Assembly: GCA_019417325.1 (NCBI GenBank) | Contig: DXVO01000007.1 | Span: 96,469 to 160,468 of the forward strand | Length of the DNA stretch: 64,000 nucleotides | Direction of reading: 5' to 3' | From: Parabacteroides sp. | GTDB taxonomy: Bacteria; Bacteroidota; Bacteroidia; Bacteroidales; Tannerellaceae | Shown: positions 50,784 to 58,684 of the stretch, one piece after another | Layout of the letters: every line of letters starts with the position of its first letter | How positions within the stretch are numbered: position 1 is the stretch's first letter | The notes under the pieces: generated by a model | The model's input: only the letters and a program-made list of their open reading frames with translations | What the model was told of the DNA's origin: nothing | The model's database searches: none | Program-made: the position numbers and the translations under genes

Positions 50784-50814
50784 CAAAAATAGAGTTCCTG
50801 TATCTGTCGGGCAA
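50784..50814 (-). promoter_or_regulatory. Promoter of the TetR gene
   Basis: Minus-strand TTG (50812-50814), 20-base spacer, TATTTTTG (50784-50791). It fixes the translation start at 50765 or later, with a leader of about 15 nt. Confidence 0.65.
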
Positions 50815-50901
50815 TACCTAAAAGTGGGGATATTTCTCAGTTATCTAACAATTCTATAGTATTAAATAATAAATGTGAGTGATAATGGGCTGAATTATAA
50901 T

Positions 50902-51645
50902 TTATAACAGGTGGGAAACTTCTTTAAACGCATACCGCCGTATGCTTCCGTCATGGAGTTGGAGGAGCAGGTGACCGGTCGGTTCGATTGCATGGATACG
51001 AGCCTCGAACTCGCCTTGTTCATCCCGGTACGGATAGAAACCGTCATTGCGGAAGAGTGCTTTCATATAGGCTGTACGTATTTCGTCCTCTTTCTCTTGC
51101 AGAAGGGCAAGGTAATAGTTGGAGAAGATGCGGAGGAAACGCTTTAACACTTCTTCCCGGTCCTGTTCTTTTCCAGTAATTTGGTATAAAGATACCGGAT
51201 TGGGGGCATTGCTGCGGAATAGCTGTTGGTTGATGTTGATACCGATACCAATTACGGAACAATACAGGTGCTGGCCGGATAAATCGTTCTCGATAAGCAT
51301 GCCGCATATCTTTTTATCTTTCCGGTAAATATCGTTCGGCCACTTGACGGAAACTCCGTCCGTATAAGCATCTAAAGTCTCTTTGACGCTTAATGCGGCA
51401 ATCTGGGAGATAAGGAACTGGCGGTTTGCCGGAAGAAAATCCGGATAAAGCAATATGCTGAACATTAAATTCTTTCCTGCCTCTGATTCCCAAGAGTTGC
51501 CAGGCTGTCCTTTTCCACAGGTCTGGAAATCGGCGATGGCCAGGCTGCCTTCCGGCAATGTCTCATGACGGGATAGTTCACGCAGGTAGTTATTGGTAGA
51601 GTCTGTTTCCTGCAAACGGATAATCCGTGGTGTATCGTTATTCAT
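50902..51645 (-). CDS. birA: Biotin--[acetyl-CoA-carboxylase] ligase
   Basis: Attaches biotin to the carrier lysine of biotin-dependent carboxylases. The 247-aa protein has the biotinoyl-AMP loop FQTCGKGQPGNSWESEAGKN (about residues 40-59) and SVKWPNDIYRKDKKICGML. There is no N-terminal DNA-binding domain, so it is a class I ligase without a repressor role. The start overlaps the upstream YjbR-like gene by 8 bp, showing translational coupling in a yraN-yjbR-birA operon. Confidence 0.95.
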   Translation of the reverse strand: MNNDTPRIIRLQETDSTNNYLRELSRHETLPEGSLAIADFQTCGKGQPGNSWESEAGKNLMFSILLYPDFLPANRQFLISQIAALSVKETLDAYTDGVSVKWPNDIYRKDKKICGMLIENDLSGQHLYCSVIGIGININQQLFRSNAPNPVSLYQITGKEQDREEVLKRFLRIFSNYYLALLQEKEDEIRTAYMKALFRNDGFYPYRDEQGEFEARIHAIEPTGHLLLQLHDGSIRRYAFKEVSHLL

Positions 51646-51991
51646 TGTATGTATCTCTTATTTTACGGGGTAATTTGGCGATAACTTCCCGGTAGGAATG
51701 ATGAATCCAATGGCGTATCTCATTGTCAGGCATATCCCGTTCCAGATAAATGGTATTCCAGTATTTCTTGTTGAAATGGAAAGCGCCTTCCACGGCATTG
51801 TAGCGCTCCCGCAGGTCTTCCGTGTAATCGGTATTGCATTTTAATGATAAATGAGGTTCTATGGCATCGAGAGGAAGGAGCAGGTACATTTTTCCTTCAA
51901 CCTTGAAAACAAGCGATACATCGTCGAAAGGAAAACACTCTGTTGTGTTCTTCAACGACAGGCAATATTCGCGGACTTCTTCTATATTCAT
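51638..51991 (-). CDS. MmcQ/YjbR family protein
   Basis: Small 117-aa cytoplasmic protein of the MmcQ/YjbR (CyaY-like double wing) family, often annotated as a DNA-binding protein although the function is not settled. Family features: REYCLSLKNTTECFPFDD near the N-terminus, VFKVEGKMYLLLPL, NKKYWNTIYLERDMPD and the C-terminal helix IHHSYREVIAKLPRKIRD. It is located 20 bp after yraN and overlaps birA. Confidence 0.9.
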   Translation of the reverse strand: MNIEEVREYCLSLKNTTECFPFDDVSLVFKVEGKMYLLLPLDAIEPHLSLKCNTDYTEDLRERYNAVEGAFHFNKKYWNTIYLERDMPDNEIRHWIHHSYREVIAKLPRKIRDTYNE

Positions 51992-52011
51992 CGTTTATTC
52001 CATTTAAAAGA

Positions 52012-52377
52012 TTAACGGCAGGGGGCATAAAACGCATCTTCAATGTGTTCTATTTCGTATCCTTCCTTTTTCTTTATTAGGGTAATGATGTCGAAACGTA
52101 CAGGCAATCCGATGCTGAAAAGACGGGCGTAAGCGTCTGCGGCAACTACGATACGGCGAATCTTTGCATTATCGACAGCATCTTCCGGTGCCAGCAGGTA
52201 ATTTTCGGAGCGGGTTTTTACTTCTACAATCACCAGTTCGCCTTCTGCTATCGCTACTATATCCAGCTCATAATGATGCCAATGCCAGTTGGTATGTGAA
52301 ACAACGTATCCCCGTTTTTTCAGATATTCGCGGGCGATGTTTTCGCCTTCTTTTCCAGTGTCGTTTCGTTTAGCCAT
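52012..52377 (-). CDS. yraN: YraN family protein (predicted endonuclease-like)
   Basis: 121-aa protein with the Holliday-junction-resolvase-like UPF0102 fold: KEGENIAREYLKKRGYVV, then HHYELDIVAIAEGELVIVEV containing the E-x-D...E-V-K pattern (VEVKTR) of PD-(D/E)XK nucleases. The biochemical role of the family is unclear. First gene of the yraN-yjbR-birA operon, with a promoter 17 bases upstream. Confidence 0.93.
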   Translation of the reverse strand: MAKRNDTGKEGENIAREYLKKRGYVVSHTNWHWHHYELDIVAIAEGELVIVEVKTRSENYLLAPEDAVDNAKIRRIVVAADAYARLFSIGLPVRFDIITLIKKKEGYEIEHIEDAFYAPCR

Positions 52378-52393
52378 CCCTATTTAATATGCA

Positions 52394-52401
52394 CAAATAT
52401 A
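52394..52401 (-). promoter_or_regulatory. -7 element for the yraN-yjbR-birA operon
   Basis: TATATTTG on the minus strand, 16 bases before the yraN start codon. It lies back to back with the plus-strand -7 element at 52434-52441, forming a compact divergent promoter region of about 50 bases. Confidence 0.5.
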
Positions 52402-52433
52402 AGGTTTTTCTTTTTTATTTGCCCTTTCACTTG

Positions 52434-52441
52434 TACATTTG
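52434..52441 (+). promoter_or_regulatory. -7 element for the small protein and tadA
   Basis: TACATTTG fits TAnnTTTG. The next start codon is only 7 bases after it, so the transcript would be nearly leaderless. A TTTG lies 12 bases upstream, too close for a normal -33. Confidence 0.5.
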
Positions 52442-52448
52442 CACGCAT

Positions 52449-52676
52449 ATGAAAATAAAACGTAAATATTCGGCACAGCAACCTAATCACCCGCGAGTGC
52501 ACAAGGTTACATTTATGCTTAATGACGATGAGCATAAAGCCGTGACACGTTATCTCTCCAGATATAAAATCATTAATAAGTCACGTTGGTATCGTGAAAC
52601 CATCCTGTCGCATATACTGAAAACGCTCGAAGAGGATTATCCTACCCTCTTCAATGAAAATGAAATGAGACGATGA
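52449..52676 (+). CDS. Small conserved-looking basic protein, ribbon-helix-helix-like
   Basis: 75-aa protein, function not recognised. A basic start (MKIKRKYSAQQPNHPR) precedes HKVTFMLNDDEHKAVTRYLS and a second helix KSRWYRETILSHILKTLEED. This strand-helix-helix outline resembles ribbon-helix-helix DNA-binding proteins such as mobilisation accessory or antitoxin folds, but no partner toxin or relaxase is adjacent. The stop overlaps the tadA start (ATGA), so the two are translationally coupled. Start at 52449 chosen from the promoter position; a start 20 codons upstream would lie before the -7 element. Confidence 0.7.
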   Translation: MKIKRKYSAQQPNHPRVHKVTFMLNDDEHKAVTRYLSRYKIINKSRWYRETILSHILKTLEEDYPTLFNENEMRR

Positions 52677-53116
52677 TAAATCCTTTCGATGACGAGTATT
52701 TTATGAAGCAAGCGCTGGTGGAAGCGCGTGCCGCCGCCGCTGAAGGTGAAGTGCCTGTCGGTGCGGTAGTAGTATGTAATAACCGGATTATTGCCCGTGC
52801 CCATAACCAGACGGAGCGGCTGAACGACCCGACAGCACATGCGGAAATGTTGGCAATTACGGCAGCAGTCGGTGTTTTGGGGGCCAAATATTTAACGGGA
52901 TGCAGTCTTTATGTGACGGTGGAACCCTGTGTGATGTGTGCCGGAGCTATCGGATGGGCGCAGGTTAGTACGATTGTATATGGCGCCTCTGATGAGAAAA
53001 GAGGTTTTCAGCAGTTTGCCCCTAAGGCCATGCATCCTAAAGCTGTGATAAAACAAGGCGTGATGGAAACGGAATGTATGCAGGAGATGCAAACTTTCTT
53101 CAGGCAGCGGCGTTAA
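52673..53116 (+). CDS. tadA: tRNA-specific adenosine deaminase
   Basis: Zinc enzyme that deaminates A34 to inosine in the tRNA wobble position. The 147-aa cytidine-deaminase fold carries the zinc motifs TAHAEMLAI (His and catalytic Glu) and PCVMCAGA (two Cys), with NDPTAHAE and VYGASDEKRG typical of TadA rather than of free-nucleoside deaminases. It overlaps the small basic-protein gene by four bases. Confidence 0.94.
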   Translation: MINPFDDEYFMKQALVEARAAAAEGEVPVGAVVVCNNRIIARAHNQTERLNDPTAHAEMLAITAAVGVLGAKYLTGCSLYVTVEPCVMCAGAIGWAQVSTIVYGASDEKRGFQQFAPKAMHPKAVIKQGVMETECMQEMQTFFRQRR

Positions 53117-53181
53117 ATTATATAGCGACTTTCTTTTGTTTTAAGCTGATGAAACTTTTTTCTCTTCACGATGAAATTTTT

Positions 53182-53199
53182 TTCTCATCGGGATGAGAA
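53182..53199. terminator. Terminator hairpin within GATGAAA repeats between tadA and DUF4834
   Basis: TTCTCATC (53182-53189) and GATGAGAA (53192-53199) form a perfect 8-bp stem with a 2-base loop, T-rich on either side. It is the last part of three imperfect 21-23-base repeats (53152-53215) built on GATGAAA-TTTTTTCTC; the middle repeat can pair with itself (CGATGA/TCATCG) as an alternative. It serves both convergent genes. Confidence 0.5.
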
Positions 53200-53214
53200 T
53201 ATTTTCTCAAAGTA

Positions 53215-53478
53215 TTATTTCACTTCTTCATAATCCACATATTCGCCTTCATCTTTGGTAAAAATCTTTTTACGTGAGGATGCCTGGGAATACTCTTTGC
53301 TATTCTGCTGTTCCGAGTAGTTGTTATTGCTGGTTTGTCTGTGATGTCCTTCACTCTTTTTTCTGGTGTTACCGCCACTGCCGAATAAGATATTTTTAAA
53401 AGCCCGTAAGATAGAGAAGCCCATTAGGAATACTAACAGGATAAAGAAGAAAAACATGACAAACAAAAATTTAAACAT
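53215..53478 (-). CDS. DUF4834 family small membrane protein
   Basis: 87-aa protein with an N-terminal membrane segment (FLFVMFFFFILLVFLMGFSI) followed by a hydrophilic, Ser/Asn/Lys-rich tail that ends in an acidic motif, KDEGEYVDYEEVK. The outline matches the small DUF4834 proteins of Bacteroidetes, for which no function is known. It follows pssA in the same direction, with its own -7-like element between. Confidence 0.75.
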   Translation of the reverse strand: MFKFLFVMFFFFILLVFLMGFSILRAFKNILFGSGGNTRKKSEGHHRQTSNNNYSEQQNSKEYSQASSRKKIFTKDEGEYVDYEEVK

Positions 53479-53513
53479 AACTCTTTACTTTGAAGTTTCA
53501 ATTACCAAACACA

Positions 53514-53521
53514 AAGATATC
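53514..53521 (-). promoter_or_regulatory. -7 element upstream of the DUF4834 gene
   Basis: TATCTTTG on the minus strand in the 52-bp gap after pssA; no convincing -33 was found. It may allow separate expression of the small membrane protein. Confidence 0.35.
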
Positions 53522-53530
53522 AAATCTTGT

Positions 53531-54229
53531 TTATCCTCTTCTGTTAAAAATAGACAAGAGAATATAGAGTAAAATGGTCCCTGCAATTCCTAATACTCCG
53601 AACAAGGCGAAGAAAAGGACTGCACATGTCACTAATATATAGCGGAGTTCGTTGCCTTTCCATTTCAGGGATTTGATTTTCAAAGAGAACATCGGGATTT
53701 CCGATACCAACAATAAAGAAGTCAGGACAGACAAAACAACAGTGATAGCAATAAATAAATATTCATGGGATGGAATAAACGGAGCGACCGAATATCCTAA
53801 GGAAGCCCAGAATAAGGCATGTGCCGGTACCGGCAGGCCGATAAATGAAGTAGTCTGTCGTTCATCGATATTAAACTTGGCGAGCCGTAAACCTGATAAA
53901 GCAGGTATAACAAAAGCCAGGTAAGGAATATAACTTCCTATACTGCCCATTGATGCTGATAAGCATGCCTGTTCCAGCAAGCTGTAGACAATCATACCCG
54001 GTGCCACACCAAAGCTGACAACGTCTGCCAATGAGTCCAGCTCTTTCCCTATCGGAGAATAAGCCTTTAGCATACGAGCGGCAAAACCGTCAAAGAAATC
54101 AAATATAGCAGCAAGAATAATCCATAAGGTAGCCAGAGGAAGGTCGCCTTTTAGTGCCATTACACATGCAATACATCCGGATACCAGGTTCAGGCAAGTT
54201 ATGAAATTTGGAATACTCTTTCTAATCAT
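53531..54229 (-). CDS. pssA: CDP-diacylglycerol--serine O-phosphatidyltransferase
   Basis: Membrane enzyme making phosphatidylserine from CDP-diacylglycerol and serine. The 232-aa CDP-alcohol phosphatidyltransferase has about six helices and the metal-binding motif FDGFAARMLKAYSPIGKELD followed by SLADVVSFG, which matches DGxxARxxxxxxxxGxxxDxxxD. It lies 10 bp after psd, the next enzyme in phosphatidylethanolamine synthesis. Confidence 0.95.
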   Translation of the reverse strand: MIRKSIPNFITCLNLVSGCIACVMALKGDLPLATLWIILAAIFDFFDGFAARMLKAYSPIGKELDSLADVVSFGVAPGMIVYSLLEQACLSASMGSIGSYIPYLAFVIPALSGLRLAKFNIDERQTTSFIGLPVPAHALFWASLGYSVAPFIPSHEYLFIAITVVLSVLTSLLLVSEIPMFSLKIKSLKWKGNELRYILVTCAVLFFALFGVLGIAGTILLYILLSIFNRRG

Positions 54230-54239
54230 CGTCTTTTTG

Positions 54240-54902
54240 TTATTTGTTTAAACGGGCTATCGGTGTTTGGTTGCCGGTAACTTTCTGATCCATTTCAACC
54301 AATACTTCTGTTCCTACCGGTAGATATACGTCGACTCGCGAACCGAACTTAATGAAACCCATTTGTTCGTCAACATGGCATTTCTCTCCGACTTTTGCAT
54401 AGGTTACGATACGGCGTGCCATGGCACCGGCAATCTGGCGTGCCAACACGTCTACTCCATTCTTGGTAGTAATAACTACTGCCGAACGTTCGTTCTCAGT
54501 ACTACTTTTAGGTAAATATGCCGCCATGAAACGACCGTTCTGGTGTGAAACATGCTTTACGGTTCCGTTAACAGGAAACCAGTTGGCATGTACGTTGAAA
54601 ACAGACATAAAAATAGAAACCTGCAAGCATTTCTTGTGCAGTATTTCGTTTTCCATCACTTCTTCAATAGCTACAATCGTACCATCGGCGGGTGCAATAA
54701 CCAATCCTTCCGAGTCGTAAGGGAAACGGCGGAACGGACTGCGGAAAAAGTTAAGTACCAATAAAAACAGGGCAGTGGTAATGGAAGCTACAGTATAGAA
54801 TACCCAGCTTTTACCAATTGTGTGGTACAGTGTAACATTCACAATGAAGAATATTGTGAATAAAGTTAACAACAGACCTGTTCCTTCCTTATGTACTTTC
54901 AT
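54240..54902 (-). CDS. psd: Phosphatidylserine decarboxylase proenzyme
   Basis: Converts phosphatidylserine to phosphatidylethanolamine in the inner membrane. The 220-aa short form has two N-terminal membrane segments, then FPYDSEGLVIAPADGTIVAI, VFNVHANWFPVNG and the self-cleavage site in FIKFGSRVDVYLP, where the serine of GS becomes the pyruvoyl group. It has a consensus promoter in the gap after the helicase-nuclease gene and is followed by pssA. Confidence 0.96.
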   Translation of the reverse strand: MKVHKEGTGLLLTLFTIFFIVNVTLYHTIGKSWVFYTVASITTALFLLVLNFFRSPFRRFPYDSEGLVIAPADGTIVAIEEVMENEILHKKCLQVSIFMSVFNVHANWFPVNGTVKHVSHQNGRFMAAYLPKSSTENERSAVVITTKNGVDVLARQIAGAMARRIVTYAKVGEKCHVDEQMGFIKFGSRVDVYLPVGTEVLVEMDQKVTGNQTPIARLNK

Positions 54903-54939
54903 TCTTTAATTTATCTGCTATGTTTAATATAAGAATTTG

Positions 54940-54968
54940 CAAAAATATTCATTTTTACCGAATAACAA
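54940..54968 (-). promoter_or_regulatory. Promoter of psd-pssA
   Basis: Minus-strand TTG (54966-54968), 18-base spacer, TATTTTTG (54940-54947). It gives the phospholipid genes expression independent of the upstream helicase-nuclease. Confidence 0.6.
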
Positions 54969-54975
54969 AAATATA

Positions 54976-57900
54976 TCACCCTTTCACCGCTTCTATTTGG
55001 TCTAATTCGACGTACCAGAGGTATCCTTCCACTTGTTCGTATCCCATCTGACGGATGAGTTTCAGATAATTTCTTACCTGGCTGTGGTAACGTTTATCCG
55101 GATGTTCTCCGAATTTATAATCAACCACAATGACCCGGTCTCCGGTAATCATTACTCGGTCGGGACGTTTCGATAAACCGTTTCCGAACAGGATGTCCAC
55201 TTCATTTAATATGCGTGCTTCGCCATTATACCAGGGTGCGACTTCCGGGTTATTCAGCAGATTGCCGAGTTTCTGTTTCAGTTCGGCAGCCTCTTCTTTA
55301 TTAATAACACCTGAGAGGCGATAAGTTTCTACGGAAACGGGAATATCTTTTCGGGTATGGATGTGGCTTAGTACTTCGTGCATCAGTGTACCATGCTTTC
55401 TGCGCTCATTATCAAAGAAAAAGCCTTTGCCATGTAAACGAAGCCGTAACCGGTCATCCGGTGAAATGGATTTCAGATTTGTCATCTCGATTTCTTCTGT
55501 TTCACCACTCTCTTTTTGGGATACAGGATGCCACCAGTTGCCCAGTTCGAATACTCCGTCGGCAAGATTGAACGAGCCGGGTAAAGAGATAAGCGGTTCA
55601 CCGTCACGGGTAGTACCGGCAGTTGTATGTAAGCCAGCCCAGAGTGCATCAGTCAGTGTGGAAATACGTTCAACGTCTCCGGTTTCTTCTTTTATCTTTT
55701 TGGGGCGTGGGGAGAAAACGATAAGCTCTTCCTTAGCACGTGTAAATGCGACATATAATGTATTCAGGTTATCGATAAAAGCATGCAGCCGTTCCCGGAA
55801 ATAATCTTCTGCAAAAATGGTGTTCGCCAGTCCTTGCCCGTAGCGAACAGGAACCAGATGAAGACGGTCGAATGGTTTTTCTTCCGGATGGCACCAGAGA
55901 ATGACAGGTTTGGTCGGTTTATGGTCTATTTCCCAATCTCCGAAAGGAATGATAACCGCTTTGAATCCGAGTCCTTTCGATTTGTGAACAGTCATAATCC
56001 GGATAGCGTTCTGTGCATCGGGCGTTGCGATTGTCTTTTTATAGCCGGTTTCGTCCCACCATTTAAGGAAACGTCCGAGGTCGGCACTTTCTTTCTGCCC
56101 GTATTCCGAAACCATATCCAGGAATGCCTGTACGAATACCTGTTCGTTTTCCGGGAAGTTTACAGAGAACAGACGGAATAATCCTTCAGTAATTTCGTAT
56201 AGCGATTGACGGGATAATGCGTGCAACGAACGGATTATTTCCGGAGGGAAAGAAGTCTCTTCCGTCCCGAATATGCCGGTGAGCACCTGATAAGAGTATA
56301 GAGCGATCCGCCCATTTATCATATCTTCCGGATTTCTCAGATAACGCAATACCGAGATAATAAAACGTACGGCGGCTGAACTACTGATGAACAGTGCGTC
56401 GTCCGATATAATATCGTAATGGTACTGTTCGGACGGATGTTCTTCTTTATAACTCAGCAAGGTATCGGCAACCTTTGCTCCTTCCTGGTTCGTCCGTACC
56501 AGAATGGCAATATCTTTCAGAGCGTAACCATTGTCCTGTAGTTGTTGCAGGATTCCGGGTATACGTTCCATCGCTTCATCTCTCCAGTCTTTATCTTCGT
56601 CGCCGGATAAAAATTCAATTCGCACATGCCCGTCTTTTTTCTGGAAAGGCAGTGGCACCTGCTGATAACTCTTATCGTAGGCAGACATGATTTTGGTGAA
56701 GTATTCCGCTTGTTGCTCTTCATTCAGAGAGGAAGCAGAGAGGGTTTCGTTATAGAAAACCTGTAGTACCCCCGGGATAGTAGTAAAGAGGGCATTGTTA
56801 AATTCCACAATATGTCGGCAGCTTCGCCAGTTGTCTTTTAAAGTATCCTCCCGTAATTGTTCCGCAGAGAAATCTGCCTTAACCTGCTTATCCAACAGTT
56901 TCCAATCCGAGTTACGGAAGCGGTAAATACTTTGTTTCACATCTCCTACAATCAGGTTGGCGCGGGCATGGGAAAGGCTTTCCTCTATCAGCGGACGGAA
57001 ATTATTCCATTGCATGCCGCTGGTGTCCTGAAACTCGTCTATCATGTAATGGTCTACATGCGTTCCTGTCTTCTCGTAAACGAAGGGAGTGTCGCTACCA
57101 CCGATTACTTTGTTCAGCAGTTCGGTCGTATCGGCTATCAGCATGATATTCTTTTCTTCCCGGTAGGCTGCAATCTGGCGGGAAACATCCGTCAAGATTC
57201 CTAAGGTATAGTAATAACGGACAATTTCACGTGCCGTATTGTATGCCGTTAGATTGCCGAAAAGGGCAATGATACCTTTGATGCAGTCGTTCAGTCCGTC
57301 ATCAAAAGCACATCCTATAATCTGGCGGGTTCCTATCGGCGTTGTTTTTTTGAAACAGGCCTCGATATTGTCCGCCATATTGCAAAACGTGGCATTCGGA
57401 GTTTTCATTTCTCCCTGTGCCAGCTTGGCAAAGAGGGAAACGGTGATATTACCTCTGGAGAAGTCTTCCTGTTTCAGCCCGTATTTGTTCATGATGGCTA
57501 AGCCGCGTTCTCCTAATTCTTTTGCGTTAGCCTCGACCGAACGGATAATGCCGTATAAATCGTTTTTATAGGTTTCCAGTGCTTTCTTATCGGAAATATC
57601 CCGGTTTACCTGCTCGCTGAATGTTTTGTAGCTTTCTTTGAAAACTTCCCGGCTGAGTGCCATGATGTCTTTACGGAGATTCCATTCCCCACCATTCTCA
57701 ATCTTATCTTCTGCGAAACGGAGTAACCAACCCAATAGTTCTTTACTTTCAGGCTTTTCCAGGTCGCCCAGCAAACTGTCGATGGCGGCGGTAAGGACTA
57801 ACTCTTGGTCCATCTCGATGCCATATCCACCCTGCAAGCCGATTTCCCGGGTGAAGGCGCGCATGGTCTGCTGGAAAAAGCGGTCTATTGTGCTGATATT

Positions 57901-58200
57901 AAAAGCCGAATAGTCATGTAGAATATCAATCAGTATTTTTGCCGCTTGTTTTCTTACCTGTTCTTCCGTGAGGGAATAAGCGGATTGCAGTAAACCCACA
58001 TAATCGGACTTTTTCCCGGAAGCCAAGTTGTAAAGTTCGCTTACGATACGGCTTTTCATCTCATCTGTAGCCTTGTTGGTAAAAGTTACGGCAAGGATAC
58101 GGCGGAATGCTCCCGGTCCGTTGAACAACAGGGTCAAATATTCGCCGGTCAACTTATGGGTCTTCCCGGCTCCGGCAGAAGCTCTGTAAACAGTCAGCAT
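54976..58200 (-). CDS. UvrD-like helicase with C-terminal PD-(D/E)XK nuclease (RecB/AddA-like)
   Basis: 1074-aa superfamily 1A helicase-nuclease for double-strand-break processing. Helicase motif I is RASAGAGKTHKL at the N-terminus, motif Ia FTNKATDEMKSRI, motif II in MIDEFQDTSGMQW, motif III-like GDVKQSIYRFR, and motif V/VI region IRIMTVHKSKGLGFKAVII with YVAFTRAKEELIVF. The C-terminal nuclease shows HGTLMHEVLSHI, then GDRVIVVDYKFGEH. An AddB-type partner is usual next door in Bacteroidetes but is not found on either side here. It starts 9 bp after the SUI1 gene. Confidence 0.92.
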   Translation of the reverse strand: MLTVYRASAGAGKTHKLTGEYLTLLFNGPGAFRRILAVTFTNKATDEMKSRIVSELYNLASGKKSDYVGLLQSAYSLTEEQVRKQAAKILIDILHDYSAFNISTIDRFFQQTMRAFTREIGLQGGYGIEMDQELVLTAAIDSLLGDLEKPESKELLGWLLRFAEDKIENGGEWNLRKDIMALSREVFKESYKTFSEQVNRDISDKKALETYKNDLYGIIRSVEANAKELGERGLAIMNKYGLKQEDFSRGNITVSLFAKLAQGEMKTPNATFCNMADNIEACFKKTTPIGTRQIIGCAFDDGLNDCIKGIIALFGNLTAYNTAREIVRYYYTLGILTDVSRQIAAYREEKNIMLIADTTELLNKVIGGSDTPFVYEKTGTHVDHYMIDEFQDTSGMQWNNFRPLIEESLSHARANLIVGDVKQSIYRFRNSDWKLLDKQVKADFSAEQLREDTLKDNWRSCRHIVEFNNALFTTIPGVLQVFYNETLSASSLNEEQQAEYFTKIMSAYDKSYQQVPLPFQKKDGHVRIEFLSGDEDKDWRDEAMERIPGILQQLQDNGYALKDIAILVRTNQEGAKVADTLLSYKEEHPSEQYHYDIISDDALFISSSAAVRFIISVLRYLRNPEDMINGRIALYSYQVLTGIFGTEETSFPPEIIRSLHALSRQSLYEITEGLFRLFSVNFPENEQVFVQAFLDMVSEYGQKESADLGRFLKWWDETGYKKTIATPDAQNAIRIMTVHKSKGLGFKAVIIPFGDWEIDHKPTKPVILWCHPEEKPFDRLHLVPVRYGQGLANTIFAEDYFRERLHAFIDNLNTLYVAFTRAKEELIVFSPRPKKIKEETGDVERISTLTDALWAGLHTTAGTTRDGEPLISLPGSFNLADGVFELGNWWHPVSQKESGETEEIEMTNLKSISPDDRLRLRLHGKGFFFDNERRKHGTLMHEVLSHIHTRKDIPVSVETYRLSGVINKEEAAELKQKLGNLLNNPEVAPWYNGEARILNEVDILFGNGLSKRPDRVMITGDRVIVVDYKFGEHPDKRYHSQVRNYLKLIRQMGYEQVEGYLWYVELDQIEAVKG

Positions 58201-58209
58201 AATAAACGA

Positions 58210-58554
58210 TTAGATAATACGGCTTTTGGTATAACCTTCTTTTTGCAGGATTTCCAATACTTTCGGGCGAAGGTCGCCTTGTACGATAATTTCACCATCT
58301 TTGGCGGAACCGCCCACTCCGCATTTTACTTTCAGCATTTTTCCCAATGCTTCCAGGTCTGTAGTTGTTCCGCGGAAACCGGTAACCAGAGTAACGGCTT
58401 TTCCGCCTCTGTTCCGTTTATCGAGGGAAATACGTAATTGCTGTTTTTCTTTTGGAAGGGTATCTTCTTCCTCTTCGTCTCCTATATTATATTGAAAATC
58501 CGGGTTGGTAGAATACATTACACCCAGACGGTCTTTCCAGTCATTATTCTTCAT
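58210..58554 (-). CDS. SUI1/YciH-type translation initiation factor family protein
   Basis: 114-aa protein related to eukaryotic eIF1 and bacterial YciH. The start MKNNDWKDRLG is chosen because a longer frame would run into the promoter. The N-terminal 40 residues are acidic and variable (YNIGDEEEEDTLPKEKQ); the SUI1 domain covers about residues 40-112, with SLDKRNRGGKAVTLVTGFRG, KMLKVKCGVGGSAKDGEI and GDLRPKVLEILQKEGY. Its role in bacterial initiation fidelity is proposed, not settled. It has a consensus promoter and begins the transcript that continues into the helicase-nuclease. Confidence 0.92.
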   Translation of the reverse strand: MKNNDWKDRLGVMYSTNPDFQYNIGDEEEEDTLPKEKQQLRISLDKRNRGGKAVTLVTGFRGTTTDLEALGKMLKVKCGVGGSAKDGEIIVQGDLRPKVLEILQKEGYTKSRII

Positions 58555-58577
58555 ATATTCTTCATTCTTTATGGGTT

Positions 58578-58608
58578 CAAATCTACAAATTAACGGCGGG
58601 ATAAACAA
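58578..58608 (-). promoter_or_regulatory. Promoter of the SUI1-helicase transcript
   Basis: Minus-strand TTG (58606-58608), 20-base spacer, TAGATTTG (58578-58585). It lies back to back with the sensor-kinase promoter. Confidence 0.65.
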
Positions 58609-58627
58609 TATTACAGACAATATTGCC

Positions 58628-58635
58628 TATATTTG
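58628..58635 (+). promoter_or_regulatory. -7 element of the sensor kinase gene
   Basis: TATATTTG on the plus strand, 49 bases before the kinase ATG; the -33 element is not obvious. Confidence 0.5.
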
Positions 58636-58684
58636 CGGAAACAGTATGATTTTCAAGGAACTTTGTTGTTTTATCTGATAGGGT

